A DNA stretch of 64,000 nucleotides from Hymenopus coronatus (taxonomy: Eukaryota; Arthropoda; Insecta; Mantodea; Hymenopodidae), in NCBI GenBank assembly GCA_030762935.1, contig CM060900.1:437527259-437591258 (forward strand). Direction: 5' to 3'. Below the pieces are notes generated by a model. That model did no database searches and had not been told where the DNA came from. It saw only the letters and a program-made list of their open reading frames with translations. Position 1 is the stretch's first letter, and every line of letters starts with the position of its first letter. Below, piece after piece: positions 47,085 through 59,635 of this stretch. Made by a program: the position numbers and the translations under genes.

Positions 47085-47472
47085 CTCTAATGGTATACCC
47101 GTTATACAAACATAAACAATTAATTTCGAATGAAGAGGGTTTCAAGGACTATCCCCAGAAAACACAGGATATACATCTTTTTTTATTATAGCTTAACGTC
47201 CTTTAACCTGGTTGGTTATATAGAACATAGGTAAAATGATGCTCAACTGATCTTGGGGTCCATGAAGCTTAAAGTTGCTCAATATTCGTCTTCTCAGGAT
47301 AAGGGAAACCCCGAGGAAACCCTTATCCGAGCAGCTCACCCTAAGCGAGATTCGAACTCGCGACCTTTTGAATGCGAACCAGACACGCTACCACCACACT
47401 ACCCAGGCGGGCGATATACATCTTTATTATTATGTAAATATCTTAAGATATGCGGTATTTTAATAAAAGACT
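47085..47472 (-). repeat. Dispersed family A, copy 11 fragment, split by a SINE
   Basis: Minus-strand family sequence (AATGAAGAGGGTTTCAAGGA, CTATCCCCAGAAAA) breaks off at 47,180. It resumes after the SINE at 47,413 (TATGTAAATATCTTAAGATA, GGTATTTTAAT). Confidence 0.75.
47168..47425 (-). mobile_element. Complete tRNA-derived SINE family 2 with 13-nt target-site duplication
   Basis: The body is 47,181-47,412 (232 nt), minus strand. The head GCCCGCCTGGGTAGTGTGG has an A-box (TAGTGTGGTGGTAGCGTG) and a B-box (GAGTTCGAATCTC). The tail ends CTATAATAAAA. GATATACATCTTT occurs at both 47,168-47,180 and 47,413-47,425 as a perfect duplication. The insertion interrupts a fragment of dispersed family A, which resumes on the far side. 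Confidence 0.88.
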
Positions 47473-47814
47473 TAGCTTATAAGCTAATAGAGTTTTAATT
47501 TATTACTAGTTCATCTGATATGTTAAATTTTCCACTGACAAGACATTGGCAGAGTAATGATAAAACAGCTCAATAACGTTTTTATTTTATATATTTCCTG
47601 ATTAATAACTCTACAGCTGTTTGGACTTCTATAGGACCTGTGGAGCAGGAGTGCCGATGCTGGGCGACATATAAAAGTGTGAGAGGAGGTGCAGAGTGAT
47701 TTAAAACTAGAAATTGGTTTGTTTACAAGCTAGAAAAGATTATACGTTATTATAAAACCCTAAGAAGTATATTGTCACGCAAGATTTGTTAATTTCCTTC
47801 TCACAAAATGCTAC

Positions 47815-48087
47815 ACAAGGCACCACCGTGGCAGAGTGGCGTTTGGGTGAGCTTTCTGCGGGTTCCTCGGTTTCCCCCGCCATTCCTTCCATCAACTGAT
47901 GGATAATCATCCTTCCTGTTAGCAACAGTTCATATCAACACTTCGTCACTTTCATACTAAACATCGGGCTGATCACCCATCTTGGCTTCTCCTTGATACA
48001 GAGGTTCTGCTCAACTGGCGTCGGACTGTAGACGCTTGCAAGTTAAGTCCTGGAGAGGGGGGGTGAGTCCTACAATCGAGGAGGGTA
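47815..48087 (+). mobile_element. SINE-like element related to family 4, head mostly lost
   Basis: It begins CACCGTGGCAGAGTGGCG, then quickly enters GCGGGTTCCTCGGTTTCCCC and GCCATTCCTTCC like the copy at 59,220. It ends near TCCTACAATCGAGGAGGG. A short (GA)n run at 48,091-48,108 follows. Confidence 0.5.
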
Positions 48088-48108
48088 AACAGAGAGAGAG
48101 AGAGAGAA

Positions 48109-50422
48109 AATAGCTTCTACACAGCCATTGTGTGAAATAATATTACTGTCAGAGATCCCTTGATGCACTGTCAGAAAGCTTACATGAAGAATTCATATAA
48201 CTGATGTGTGTTTTAAAAGCTTAAGAGAACTTTTAAACTTGAGATCTGAAAGAGTTTAGATAAATCATGCTGTATATTATCCTTTAATATTCAGAGTTGC
48301 AATGCGTTAATTGTTCCATTTTGGCCTACATTGAGAGTCGGGCTTCTCAACTTTTCCTACAATTAAAACAAAACGGGTCTGTAGAGTCATCTGCATTGTG
48401 CATGGTTACATTTGAAATCAAATGTACGGGGTCTAATTAAGACAAGAAAATGTCAACCGTCTCGCTAATTTGTGACTCAATTACTAAGTTCATTCATAAA
48501 CAATTAATCATCATTTTTACTAGTTTATTAAATACTATATTTGTAATGTGTACATTTATTTCACATCTCAAAAGAATGACGCCAAATGGAAAAGATTGGG
48601 AACCCTTCCTCTAGAGCAGCCATCGTCAAGTATTGAGCAGACGGTTTAGAGTTTGTCTGCTCAGACATAAGCGTATTGGGAGAAACTGAAAGAGGATCAA
48701 AGGGAAACTGTTGACGTAATTTTTCTTTTTAAGGATATACAGTTCCGGAGTATTGTCGGGAGTATTCCTCTTTTTTCAGTTGTTTTTTTTTTTCAGTTGC
48801 CATATACTTCATTTGTTTACCGTTTGCTTTTTGCTTACAAATACATATACTACTTGTCTGACGAAAGAATGCAGTTGTTTGGAAAGGTTGCTGGTATAGC
48901 ATGACACGGTTTAGAGCAGTCAGAGAAAGCTGTAATATAATACAGTACAGTCTATCAAAACATCAGCACAGCGTCCGTAAACAGGAATAAAGTACGCGAT
49001 CCACAACGGGCTAAACTTGCTGTTTTCTTTCTTACTAATGAATATTACTTTTCTACTTTATGAGCGTGTGACTACGCACTGCGGTGTCTGCATTTTGACT
49101 TCATTCAGAACCGCCCACTGTAAGAGACTCGACTGTTGCATTCCAATATTGCCGAACTGTACAGGTCATGTGCCGGGAGTGATGACGTTAATGCCCCTTA
49201 TCTGTTTGTGTTTACGCAAGCTTCCACTTGTGGCCGTCTGCATTCATTCTTCAGACAGGTAATAAAGATACACATTTACAAACACAAACACTCTTGCCCA
49301 AGGCGGGACTCGAACGCACGATCCCGTGCGCCACGAAACACCAAAGCTAGGCACTTAGCGAGCGCGGCTATGGAGACGCAAATGCACACCCTCTCTCAGC
49401 GCAGTGGCGCGGGGTCATGATAGTTTTCTTTTTCATGGAGGACAGTACGTCAAAATGTACTAGCTTCAACCCTGCTCGGAAGAAAATATAATATGTTACT
49501 ATAGCATAAATAATAGTAAAATGTAATAAAAAGTACCCAAGTACAGCAGATTTTATTGTACTGTGATATAATGATAATGGAAGTAAAAATAATATCCTTA
49601 CTATCGACGTTCAAGGATTGAACCATTGGGATCCGTTCCGTTCACATCAATCGATGTCATCTCTTCATCTCTTCCTTGGTCTTCCAACGTTCTTTTACCA
49701 ATTGGAACGTAGTCGATTACTATTTTAGGGAAGCTGTTACCTATCTTCTGTCATGTCGCACCTAATTTGTTTTATTCTGTTTGATCCTTTCGATTAAGCT
49801 AAATATGTTCAAACCTTCTCTTATTTCTTCGTTTGTTTTATAATTTAATAAGGGAGTATCCAGTCACTGATTCTAACAACCTCATTTCTTCCGATCTAAT
49901 TTTTTTGGTGTGTTTTCTGTTAAGTTTCGCCTGACTGCTATTGTCTGATGAAACGTAATTTGTGTTTCCCTTCTGTTTTTTTTTTCTCCTTATTCTAAGG
50001 TTTCGCTCTATTGTGCCGCACAATATATTAATGATATTATTCAATTTCTTTTAAACGTGTTTCTCTTCTAATGCAACAGTTAATTATGATTCCAAGTAAT
50101 TAAATATTGCCACATGTTGTATTGCTTCCTTATTAATTACATTCTTCCTCTTAGATGACAAAGCTCTCGTATTATTTGTAGATATTTTTAAATTGTAACT
50201 TTGTGTTATGTTTGTGCTTTTATTTGTAATAAAACAATAATAATTTTATTATTCAGTAAGGAAACAATATTAATCATATCTTTCTCCATTTTTCTCTGCT
50301 TCCCAAGACAATATTTCCAAACCTCCCTTCATCACACCACTTTTAATATCGTCCATCTGGATCTTTCTTTGTCTATTCCTCTTTTTTCTCCCTAGCGGAG
50401 GCCACTCTAAAATCTGTCTAGG
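48109..50422. other. Mostly unassigned
   Basis: Apart from the SINE at 49,268-49,379, no repeat family, gene or RNA was recognised. Confidence 0.45.
49268..49379 (-). mobile_element. tRNA-derived SINE, copy 2 of the 'GCCCAAGGC' family
   Basis: The minus strand reads a head with GCCGCGCTCGCTAAG, a B-box-like GCGTTCGAGTCCCGCC and then GGGCAAGAGTGTTTGTG. It corresponds closely to 2,985-3,093. Confidence 0.6.
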
Positions 50423-50494
50423 TATAATAATACTAATGATAATGATATAGATAATAATAATGATGATAATAATAATAATAATGATAATAATAAT
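50423..50494 (+). repeat. Imperfect (AAT)n/(GAT)n microsatellite
   Basis: ATAATAAT-type repeats mixed with GATAAT units. Confidence 0.85.
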
Positions 50495-50654
50495 CCCGGA
50501 AACTTATGTTCAGACTTGTTTTATTTCTTACCTCTTACTCTCATATTTCAGTTTGTTTTAATTGTTTAGGTACCAACGCGTAATATACTTCAATTTCATT
50601 TAGCGTAAATTTACGTAATTTTGCGTTAGCCTCTAATAACGCATATGTTTACCT

Positions 50655-51290
50655 TCTCAAGCACGTATGTGCAATGTACATAGTAGGTAGAGGAAGTATT
50701 GTAGTTTACCCAAAAATTCCTTACCGAGATTTCACCGGAAACATATGTTTTTGAGGACCCCTGAATCAAAAAGGATGTTCATTTTTAGGAAAACAAAAGT
50801 GTGTGTCTCTGTCTGTAGGCAGTATAACTCGAGAACGAGACGTCAATTAAACAGTAAAATTTGAATTTAAGTTCACTATCTTCCAAGGATACGACACGAA
50901 GAGTTTCACGAAAATCCCGCACCCCTAAGTACACTTTACATGGAAAATGTTTCGAAATTTTGGATTTTCTAAAAATGGCTCTAACCATTTTGATTAAAGT
51001 ACCGTATGTTAAACATGTTTACATGGCAAAAAAAAAGATATTGTATTACTTGGAAATAGCCCCTGAAGTCCTCCTCATTCTGAATGATTTTTACATAGCT
51101 GGTAAACCGTAAGAGATACATAACACTTACTGCACAAAAATATAGATCTCGTTAAAACACAGTATTTATGTCATATACAGTTTTTCTGTAGAGGTATTTA
51201 TTATAGGTATATTCCCTCTTCGTGGTTTCAATTTTAAAACTCTTGAATTTTTCTTAAACAGAAAGTCCTTGTCCCTTTCACATCCTTGGG
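50655..51290 (+). repeat. Dispersed family A, copy 12 (3' truncated)
   Basis: It begins ATAGTAGGTAGAGGAAG and is intact to about 51,290. It then switches to an inverted family A piece. Confidence 0.85.
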
Positions 51291-51372
51291 AGTTTCTGAA
51301 GGTATCACCTTTGGCATTTAACCACATTTTCTTTTTTTGAGTTATGCTGTCCTCAGACACACGCACATTAAA
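51290..51372 (-). repeat. Dispersed family A, inverted fragment
   Basis: GGCATTTAACCACATTTTC, then GAGTTATGCTGTCCTCAGAC, matches the reverse of the family's first third. It forms an inverted junction with copy 12. Confidence 0.65.
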
Positions 51373-51376
51373 TGGA

Positions 51377-51440
51377 GTTTTATTTATGGACGCTCTTTAA
51401 CTGCTGTGGTCCTCAGCGTCCCATTCTATACTGGGGATCT
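51377..51440 (-). mobile_element. tRNA-derived SINE family 1, 3' end fragment
   Basis: Read on the minus strand this is the 3' end of SINE family 1: CCAGTATAGAATGGGACGCT, then AGCAGTTAAAGAGCGTCC and ATAAATAAAAC. It lies between two inverted copies of family A. Confidence 0.7.
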
Positions 51441-51614
51441 TTTGTAATAATAGTTTGGTTGTGGATCATGTAAATCAAGCACTCGTCACTGGGATCATTA
51501 TTTTCGGTTATACCTATAGGCTTCGGTGTGGGAAAAAGAATTGTCAGCGTCTGGCATAGCATACACCAGGCAGCCTATCACTCAGTGAAAGACAGACACG
51601 GAGTCAGCCGTTAC

Positions 51615-52330
51615 TACTTATAACTTTACAGCCTTTTCCGGAGAATAGAGAAGCCGGGACATGGATATTTTTGTGCTATGCTAAAGTGATAGTCAAATGT
51701 TTTAAAAACTATCGTTATTCGATTGGCACTGCAAATCGCTGATTTGTTGGCCAGGAGTAGAAGAAAAGAAAAACGGACACTTCCTACAATTGAAACTAAT
51801 AACAAGGAATGTCTCGAAAACAGTAAAATCCACGAAAACAAATCTATATCACATAAATTGTGTATTTTAACGAGGTCATTTTTTTTGTAGTAAGATTTTG
51901 TCTATGTCTTATGGTTTACTATTTATACAAAATTCAACAAAATTCATCCAGATATACATTTTATTTGTGATGGAAATGGCTTTAACATGTGGTATTTTAA
52001 TCAAAATCGTTAGTCATTTTTAAGAAAAATAAAATTTTCGAATTTTTTCCATGTGAAGGGTAGTTAGGGGTGGGAGATTTTCTTGAAAATCTTCGTGTCA
52101 CATCCTTGGAAGATGGAAACTTAAATACCAAGTTTGGTATTTAACCGTCTTTTCGTTCTTCAGCTATGCTGTCCACAGACACACACGATCTTTTTCTGAA
52201 AATGCTTTCTTTTTTTGGATTCAGGGGATCCTAAAATATGTATTTCCAGTGTAATCTCTGTATCCAATTTTAAGTGGAATACAATACCTTCTCTGTCCAC
52301 TATGTACATTGTACATATAGAGCCAGAGAA
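51615..52330 (-). repeat. Dispersed family A, copy 13
   Basis: The minus-strand copy ends at CAATACCTTCTCTGTCCACT, ATGTACATTGTACAT (the family start reversed). AAATACCAAGTTTGGTATTT is present. Confidence 0.87.
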
Positions 52331-52611
52331 AGTAGAAAAGCTTTTAAGAGTGATTTCCTATTTACATGTGTGAGTTGTACCTTGAAAGCATTAAATTACT
52401 GGTTTCTCGATTATTCATATTTTTAAATTATAGTGCTTCTTCTCCCCCACATTACCCCAGATATTAGAGAGTATACCGTATTATCTAGACAAAGACGCAG
52501 TTAGCAACAATTGGCTATGATAATTAGAAGCAAATCTCTCAAACACTTGCTGCGATAACGGGCCGAGAAAGACCGACGAGAGCATTCGGCGCTTAGTCAC
52601 AATATTAAAGC

Positions 52612-52773
52612 AATAAATACATTAAAGTTCGAAGGCTTTCACGGCCGGTGTTAGAATCACTTATAGAAAACAAAACCGGGCTTGTAGGCCGTGGTCCACA
52701 TGGGGAACGAAGGGAGAAGCCCAGTGGACCACGGCCTACAAGCCCGGTTTTGTTTTCTATAAATAAATACATT
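52612..52773. mobile_element. 138-nt insertion built on a perfect 39-nt hairpin, with 12-nt flanking duplications
   Basis: Arms 52,661-52,699 and 52,724-52,762 are exact reverse complements over 39 nt around a 24-nt loop. AATAAATACATT occurs at 52,612-52,623 and 52,762-52,773, bracketing the insert. The insert opens with the GC-rich motif GAAGGCTTTCACGGCCGG (52,631-52,648). I associate that motif, from memory and without certainty, with terminal parts of Penelope-like elements. Confidence 0.8.
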
Positions 52774-54797
52774 GTTACTTGGCGTCTTCGCGAAGTCTTG
52801 ACAGATAATTGCTTGGAGGTGAGGTAGGCGGGCAGACAGGAAGATCTGAACGGGCAAGACCGAGACACCCAACTCCGCGCGTGCTGGAGACCTGAAGTAG
52901 CGGAACACATTTCAACCCGAATGTCTTTCGCTAGCTCATTGGTAGACAAAATGCATAAAATATCGCATTTTTCTGTTTGTCGATGTGAGCATACATGAAA
53001 CATTATACGCTAAGGTGATTTTGTGCTAGCACGAGGACCACCCTTGCAGCACCGTTAATGTACTCCGTGCTTTATGATGCATTATCGCCTCATCCCACCA
53101 CATCAAGTGAAATCAAAGCTAATGGTTACGCATCTCTCTGTTTTAGCCCAAGCTATAAGCCCTGAAACAGAACAAGAAGAATCCTCCTTTTACTTGAAAA
53201 TGATTAACGTGTAAAAAGAAAATATGTCCCCGCACACTCGGAAAGTCATGTCTCAACTCCCTGGGTGTTTTTTAGATAGCTCTGAATGGAGAGAATTTAT
53301 TGTAATTACCAACATTTCTGTTGGAGTGGCTGGAAATGAGGTGGGTACAAGAGCTGCAGCCCTTCACATTCGTAATTCCAATTGATCTTGCACAACGTGC
53401 TCTGCGAGGACACGTTAAATAAAGGATTTATTTTTACCTTTTATTATTCAGTCATGACTCATCTGCGCTGTATTTTCTCTCGTCGACGCTCCTATTCCCT
53501 AATGGCTCATTAGTTTTATTAACCTTTCTCTACAGCTACCACTTGGAGTCTAATGTTTTAACATTTATAATTATTCAGAGGTTGTTTAAATATCTGCAAG
53601 CCTGTATTTTGTGAAGTTATTAAAATTACTACAGCGTATTAAACAGCATTTCTACATATTCACCATTTCACCTCCTATTAAATAAAATTTCCAGTTTAAT
53701 TAAAAATATTTTATGCAGTGCAATAAGACAAGCAACTAATATTGTTAGTTGATTTTAAAACTGATTGGCCGTTTATGCTTGAAGGTGTAATCATTCATTG
53801 TCTTGTTGTCAGCTAGAATAATTACTTGAGCTCGAGTTTCATTACCCTTTCACTACCTCGAGACCCGATACACGCATGGACAACATCCCGTGCATGACGT
53901 CGCGTCTATTCTTCAGTCCAGCTACACGGCAATGAAGCAGTCAACCATTATAACGCGTAAAAAGTCTCGCATGCGCTTTTAACGGATATTGGGACAGACA
54001 TTTCAAATTTCTATATTTCCGTATAGATTTTCCGAAAGTTATACTTTGATTGTATTCTATTATGTTAATACGAATGGTTTTTTTTTTTTATTTTGGTAGT
54101 GTTTAACGCCCGCTTTAACTACTTATGGCACCGCAGGCGGCAATACGAATGGTAAATTGCATTCAAATTGAATAAATAATTTGCAAGATAGGTATACACA
54201 TATAGGCATATTATTTCATAATTATATTATGTAAATAAATTGATAATAAAAATGTGTTAGGGACCTCAAAGCTTGAGAAAATTTATTGGCATTTTCTGAA
54301 TTGGAGCTTTAAACCACACACAAAAACTTTAAATGGGTATAATTATAAAATTTTTGGTTACTGAATAATTATGATTTTATAAAAGGTTATAACTTTGATC
54401 TCTAAAGTTAAGCTGTGCTCATAAAAATATATATTTTTAGAAACTAACATCTATATTATGATGACTTTGTCCTTTATAATATTACAGTATACACTTCTGC
54501 ACATTCTGGGAAAATTTAGTTGTATTTAAAGAAAAACCAAGACGAGAGGCACATCTTGAAAATGTAGTTTTGAGAAAATAATATGCTTGGAAACAGGTGT
54601 AGTGTACGATGTTTAATGGCTGAAGAATCACGACATCTAAATGTTGATTCTCTATGGATGCTTCTAACAACTATTTGCTATATATATAAAGTAATTTTCG
54701 AATTTTTGGACGATTTACCTTCTAGAGAATACGGAGCTGTAAGAGGATAGGTATTGTTAGAGGTAAAACCCCTAAAAGTTGCTTGAATATGTGTACG
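52774..54797. other. Unassigned stretch
   Basis: The GC-richer first 250 nt follow the hairpin insert and may belong to an older repeat. The rest is AT-rich with no motif. A short TTTAACGCC-type piece at about 54,100 resembles the tail of SINE family 2. Confidence 0.4.
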
Positions 54798-55057
54798 CTT
54801 TTTTTTAATTGTAATTTTTAAGCTATACCTCCTTTAACGTGGTTACTTATATCGTACGATAAATGAGATATATGAAATGATACTGCAATAATATCCGGGT
54901 TCTTGGAGCTTAAAGTTATTCCATATTTGTATTTTCAGTATAAGGAAGCACCGCGAAAAAATCTCATCTGGGAACTCACCGTAAGCAAAATTCCAACTCG
55001 TGACCCCTTGAATGTGAGGCACACACGCTACCCTCACACTATCAAGGCCGGCAGACC
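54798..55057 (-). mobile_element. tRNA-derived SINE family 2, diverged copy
   Basis: It is colinear with the complete copy at 47,181-47,412. On the minus strand it shows GATAGTGTGAGGGTAGCGTG, B-box GAGTTGGAATTTTGC, AACTTTAAGCTCCA and AAAGGAGGTATAGCTT. It is more mutated, with the B-box altered and small indels. Confidence 0.7.
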
Positions 55058-55194
55058 GGGGTGTTTCACTATAAATATATTACAGTATAACAATCATATA
55101 AATTATAAAGGCGAAAGATTTTCATCCAGGATCACTGCAATTCTAAGCAGTGTAAAAAAAGTATAACAAATGCATTCACGTTTGACACTTTAAA

Positions 55195-55915
55195 AAAAGA
55201 ATCTGATATACTTCATGCACATGGCAGCAAACAAATAATTCTTACAAAAGATTATCCTTTTATCTACATCCTATCAATCAATATAAACATTACCAGAAAT
55301 GACCTTATTACTTATTTCCTTGTAAATAGAAGGGAAATAGGAAATGCACTAGGCTAAACTACAGGCAAATCTTTTAAAAGCTGTCACTATGCGATTTTCA
55401 TGACCAGAAGAGAAACAAATAGGAAAGGGACGACGACTTCCCGTTTGAGAAAAGTTTTTAAAATTAAATCCAATGACTGGAAATACCTCTTAAATGGCTA
55501 CCTCAACAGAAAAACTGTATATGACATAAATGCAAAAGTAATTCAGAATGAAGAGGATTTCAGGGGCTACTCCCAAGAAATTCAGAATATATATTTTATT
55601 TGCCATGCAAACATATTCAATATACAAAACTAATCTTAATCATTAAACTATTTTAGAAAATCAAACATTTCAAAATATGTTCCATGTAAAGGGTAGTTTA
55701 GGGAGGGGGGTTTTCCAGAGAATCTTATTATCACATCCTAGAAAATACTGAACTAAAATATGAACTTTGGCATTTAACCGACCTTTCGTTTCTGTGTTAT
55801 GCTGTCTAGAAACCCACACACATCAACCTTGTTCTAATAATTATTTTTTTACATGGACGGTCCTCAAAATATATATTTTCATGACGTATAGTATAGCGAA
55901 AGTATTTTTTTTTAT
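55195..55915 (-). repeat. Dispersed family A, copy 14
   Basis: It runs from AAATAATTCTTACAAAAGAT and CCTTTTATCTACAT (family end reversed) through AGGGTAGTTTAGGGAGGGG to GAAAGTA near 55,904. Confidence 0.85.
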
Positions 55916-56504
55916 AATAGAACTGCGGAAACATAAATAAGTGGGTTATGGAAAAAGAAACTGTTTTATGGTTTATATTCTATTAAAATATTCATTAACA
56001 TTTGGTTTTAGATGCAGACATTGAAGTTAAATTTCAAAAGTACTGCCTATCATTCAGATTAAATATCTTTCACCGCAGGTACGAATACCTGCAACAAAGG
56101 GAATTAGTCATTTACCTTCCGTGTCTCCAAACCAAAGTTCTGGCATACACTTAACGTTCCCAGTGCAGGTAATTTTAAAAATGGTGGCAATGAAGTCTAC
56201 AAGGTGTATTTAGAAGTTCTGATTTAACACACTTATATTATAAACATAGCCTTTCAGAGCTAACAATGTATATCTGCGCCTCCCCACTTACGTAGGTAAG
56301 AAGTACAACACAATTATATTCTCCCTCACCAGTCCTAACAGTATCTTTGTCTCAAGTCCAATACACATGTCAGTTATTTCTAACTGAGAAGTGGTTGCAA
56401 GAAAATACTTCCTCGCTGACATCAAAGACCATTTCACTGTCCGACGCTGCATTATACACCTTTTGTTATAGTGGTCTTCTGCACTTACCTTTGGTTTATG
56501 ACTT

Positions 56505-57225
56505 CCTCTAGCATGTATGTGAAATGTACATATGTAGTAGGTAGACACGATATTGTATCCACTCAAAAATTCGATACCGAAGTTTCACCGGAGACATAAT
56601 ATATCGAAGTCCCCTGAGTCCAAAAATAACATTTTTGGAAAAAGATCCGCGCGTGTGGGTGTATGTGTGTGTGTGTGTGTGTGAGTAAATACTAAACTTG
56701 GTAATTAATTTCACTATCTTCCAAGGATGCGACACGAATATTTTTAGTAAAACCCTCACACACAAACTACCATTTACATGTAACACTGTTTACTCAAAAA
56801 TGTCTAAAAATTGTGCTTAAATACTTTGTTAAAGATATTTATATCATAAATAAGATGTATGTCTTGAATTTTCGTGAAGTAGCCTCTAAAATCACTTCGT
56901 TCTGGATGCATTTTGCATAACTGGTAAACCATAAGGGATAGAAAAAAAATAAAATGTAAATCTCATTAAAACACACAATTTATGTCGTATATACAGTTTT
57001 TTTTGTAGGGCTAGCCATTTCGGTTATATTCCCTGTTATTGGTTTCAATTTTAATAAAATTAAAACTTTTCTCACCCGTTTCATATTTCTTTTGTTTTAG
57101 TCCCATCTTGAAAAGATATCAAATTTCAATGACAATCGTATAGCGAATAATATTTTGTAATACTAGTTTGTTTGCAGAACAGATAGAGAAGGTCACGTGA
57201 ACAGATCTCATCACATTTTTGTGAC
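56505..57225 (+). repeat. Dispersed family A, copy 15, with (GT)n
   Basis: The start is TAGTAGGTAGACACGATATT and the end CAGATAGAGAAGGTCACGTG. It has a (GT)n run at about 56,664-56,682, at the same internal site as in copy 5. Confidence 0.85.
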
Positions 57226-57859
57226 GTCTTGGTGCGAGATGCGTTTTTTCATTTTGTTCCGTCTCTGATTTGTATTTTGATCAGAATATGGCTTTGGATT
57301 TGGGTATTGACATATTGCTTTATATGGGTTTCATACACCCATTATTTGTTTCGTCTATATTTGATGATAAATGAACGAACTCACCTGAATCCAGGTATTG
57401 CATCTGTTGGCATTCTGTGATTGCAGGGAAATATTAAGGGTATAGCATAATGATGAGGATGGAATAGTTTGAATTAAAAAGCATTTTAATGAAGCTTCGG
57501 TAGAGTATATATTTTTGTTGGAAGATAGCAATGGGATGAAGGAGAGTAAATTAATTTCTAGACCTAATGCATTGCCTGCCACACATCAAATCCTGAATTT
57601 CCGAACTCCATTCGCATAAACTAATAGAGCTTAGCCCATAGCCTACTTGTCTACATATATACAACACAAAGGATTTAAGGAAGCGGTCCCAAATCTGCGT
57701 GGAAAGCACTCGGTATATAGCGAACAAAATTCGCACCGTCACTGATAGCGCGAAGTGTGTAGCAATAAAAGATGTAAATACCTTGCAATAATTTAAGGAG
57801 AAAAAATATGCCTACAAATAGTTCACAAGTTTTACGAGTTTGAAACATTTCTCTCAGTT

Positions 57860-58125
57860 AGGATAGGATACGTGCGTAGGGCAGTCGGCATCGAACCAGT
57901 GCGGGTTTGTTCCTATGGCCCACGAGAGGTAGGTACGAGTTGAGAGGAAACACTGGGAGGCCGGAAGCAGGAACGATGTCACAGCAGGGCCAGGGTCCTT
58001 ACAATTGCCAGATGAAGGTCACCGACAAACCGGGGCCTCCCCTAAAAAGGGTCAATGACCCCAAAGGACAAATTAAAAAAATAATACCTGAATGTGCTAC
58101 CCCGGTACCTAGGTAAATATACCGG
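57860..58125. repeat. GC-rich unassigned repeat-like island
   Basis: This is a compact GC-rich stretch in AT-rich DNA, containing CACGAGAGGTAGGTACGAG, GGCCGGAAGCAGGAACG, GGGGCCTCCCC and GACCCCAAAGG. Composition and sharp edges suggest a SINE-type insert, but I saw no second copy here and no clear tRNA boxes. Confidence 0.35.
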
Positions 58126-58313
58126 GACATATATTCAAATTTTAAATTTATTTCTAAAAACGAGCACTACAAATGTTGTTTATTATATAATTTTTCAGAT
58201 AATTAACTAATCTAAAAATTTAAATTTAAGATTAAAATCATTAGACAAAATCTGCAATATATGAAAAAGAAAAGTTAAGGAGTAAATGAATTAAAATACA
58301 ATATAATGGTAAT

Positions 58314-58341
58314 TATAATAATAATAATAATAATAATAATA
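58314..58341 (+). repeat. (AAT)n microsatellite
   Basis: About nine ATA/AAT units in AT-rich DNA. Confidence 0.9.
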
Positions 58342-58879
58342 CATGGTATCCTATTCTAAAACAAAAATATTACTGAAAAACCGCCAACTTTACAACTAGT
58401 ATCCAGCTCCTTCCTGTTTTAAACGATAAACCACATCACTGGTATCCAGCGAAAGCTGCTGGTAAACAGCATTAAGTAGTGTATTTACTACACTAAATTT
58501 ATACTACTTATTAATAATCTAAGCTATTTGTACTTATTTAACTATATTACTTTCAAATTGTTTTAATTGTATAATATACTATTTAATTTTATAACCTTAC
58601 AAAAACAAATTAATTTTCTATAATCATGCTTATATTTAATTAATAACGCTTCAAAGTGTAATAATTAAATATTTATTTACAACTAAGTAAACTATTAAAT
58701 ATTTATTTAATCCATATCTAATATAAACACACTTAGACAACCTTGTATTTAATATTTCAAGAAACAGCCACCAACTGAAATCGTGGAACGGTGAGAGCTA
58801 GTAATTTTTTTCCCTGTCATGCCGCACCGGAGCGCCATCGTCGACATATCCGCTACTGAAAGAGATCACTGAGTTGAAG

Positions 58880-59072
58880 AATGATTAAAATATAATGGAA
58901 CAACATGGGGGAGCAGTGATTTCGGGAATCTAATAAACCTTCCCAACATTTGCCTGGCAACGTGGGGAAACCGCAGGAAAAAAACAAAGGCTAAGGTTGG
59001 CTAGCCACGAGAATCGAACCCACAACCTCCCGATGCGAATCGCATACGTTACCGCGACGCCAGCTTGCTCGA
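58880..59072 (-). mobile_element. tRNA-derived SINE family 5
   Basis: On the minus strand: GCGTCGCGGTAACGTATGCG, TTCGCATCGGGAGG, B-box GTGGGTTCGATTCTCG, then GCGGTTTCCCCACG. The block 'gcgattcgcat-cgggaggt-gggttcga' is shared with 14,105-14,222. Confidence 0.55.
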
Positions 59073-59219
59073 TTCACTTAGCTAAGTGAGAACACCAATG
59101 TCACTGTGACTATTTCCCATCTGTATCAAGTGACAATGTGGGGTAGGTAAACTTTAAATTTGGCGAATCGTAGCTGTTTATTCTGTTTTATTGTTTTAAA
59201 TATATTACTTTCTCTACCA

Positions 59220-59597
59220 GAGCGGCGCCATGGGTGAGTGGTTACACCGCTCGCCTTCCATCTAAGCGGCCCGGGTTCGATCCCAAGCTCTCACACGAGG
59301 GATTCGTGGTGGACGAAGCCGCGTCTGGTCGGGTTTTCTCCGGGTCCTCCGGTTTCCCTTGCCACTCCTTCCACCAATTGCTCCATCATTACCTTTACAA
59401 TTATCAATTTCGCTTACATTTCATATCATCCATTTCCTCATAGTCTTGCCTGGCTACAGGCCGACCCCGCCGACCCCTCGTAACAGATTTTCCATTCTGT
59501 GGTTTCGTGCCATTGGCTCGCCGACAGGCTCCTGACCCCTAGGCATTGGCTTGTAAATCTTAGGGGGGTATCAGTCCTACAAATACGGCGAAGGAAA
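59220..59597 (+). mobile_element. tRNA-derived SINE family 4, long copy
   Basis: The head has GGGTGAGTGGTTACACCG (A-box-like) and CCCGGGTTCGATCCC (B-box). The body starts GGGTTTTCTCCGGGTCCTCC followed by GGTTTCCC and continues to TACAAATACGGCGAAGG. The CTCC/GGTTTCCC block is also seen at 47,815-48,087. Confidence 0.65.
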
Positions 59598-59635
59598 GCC
59601 GATTACGAAACGAAACGGAACTTTCATAACCACGT

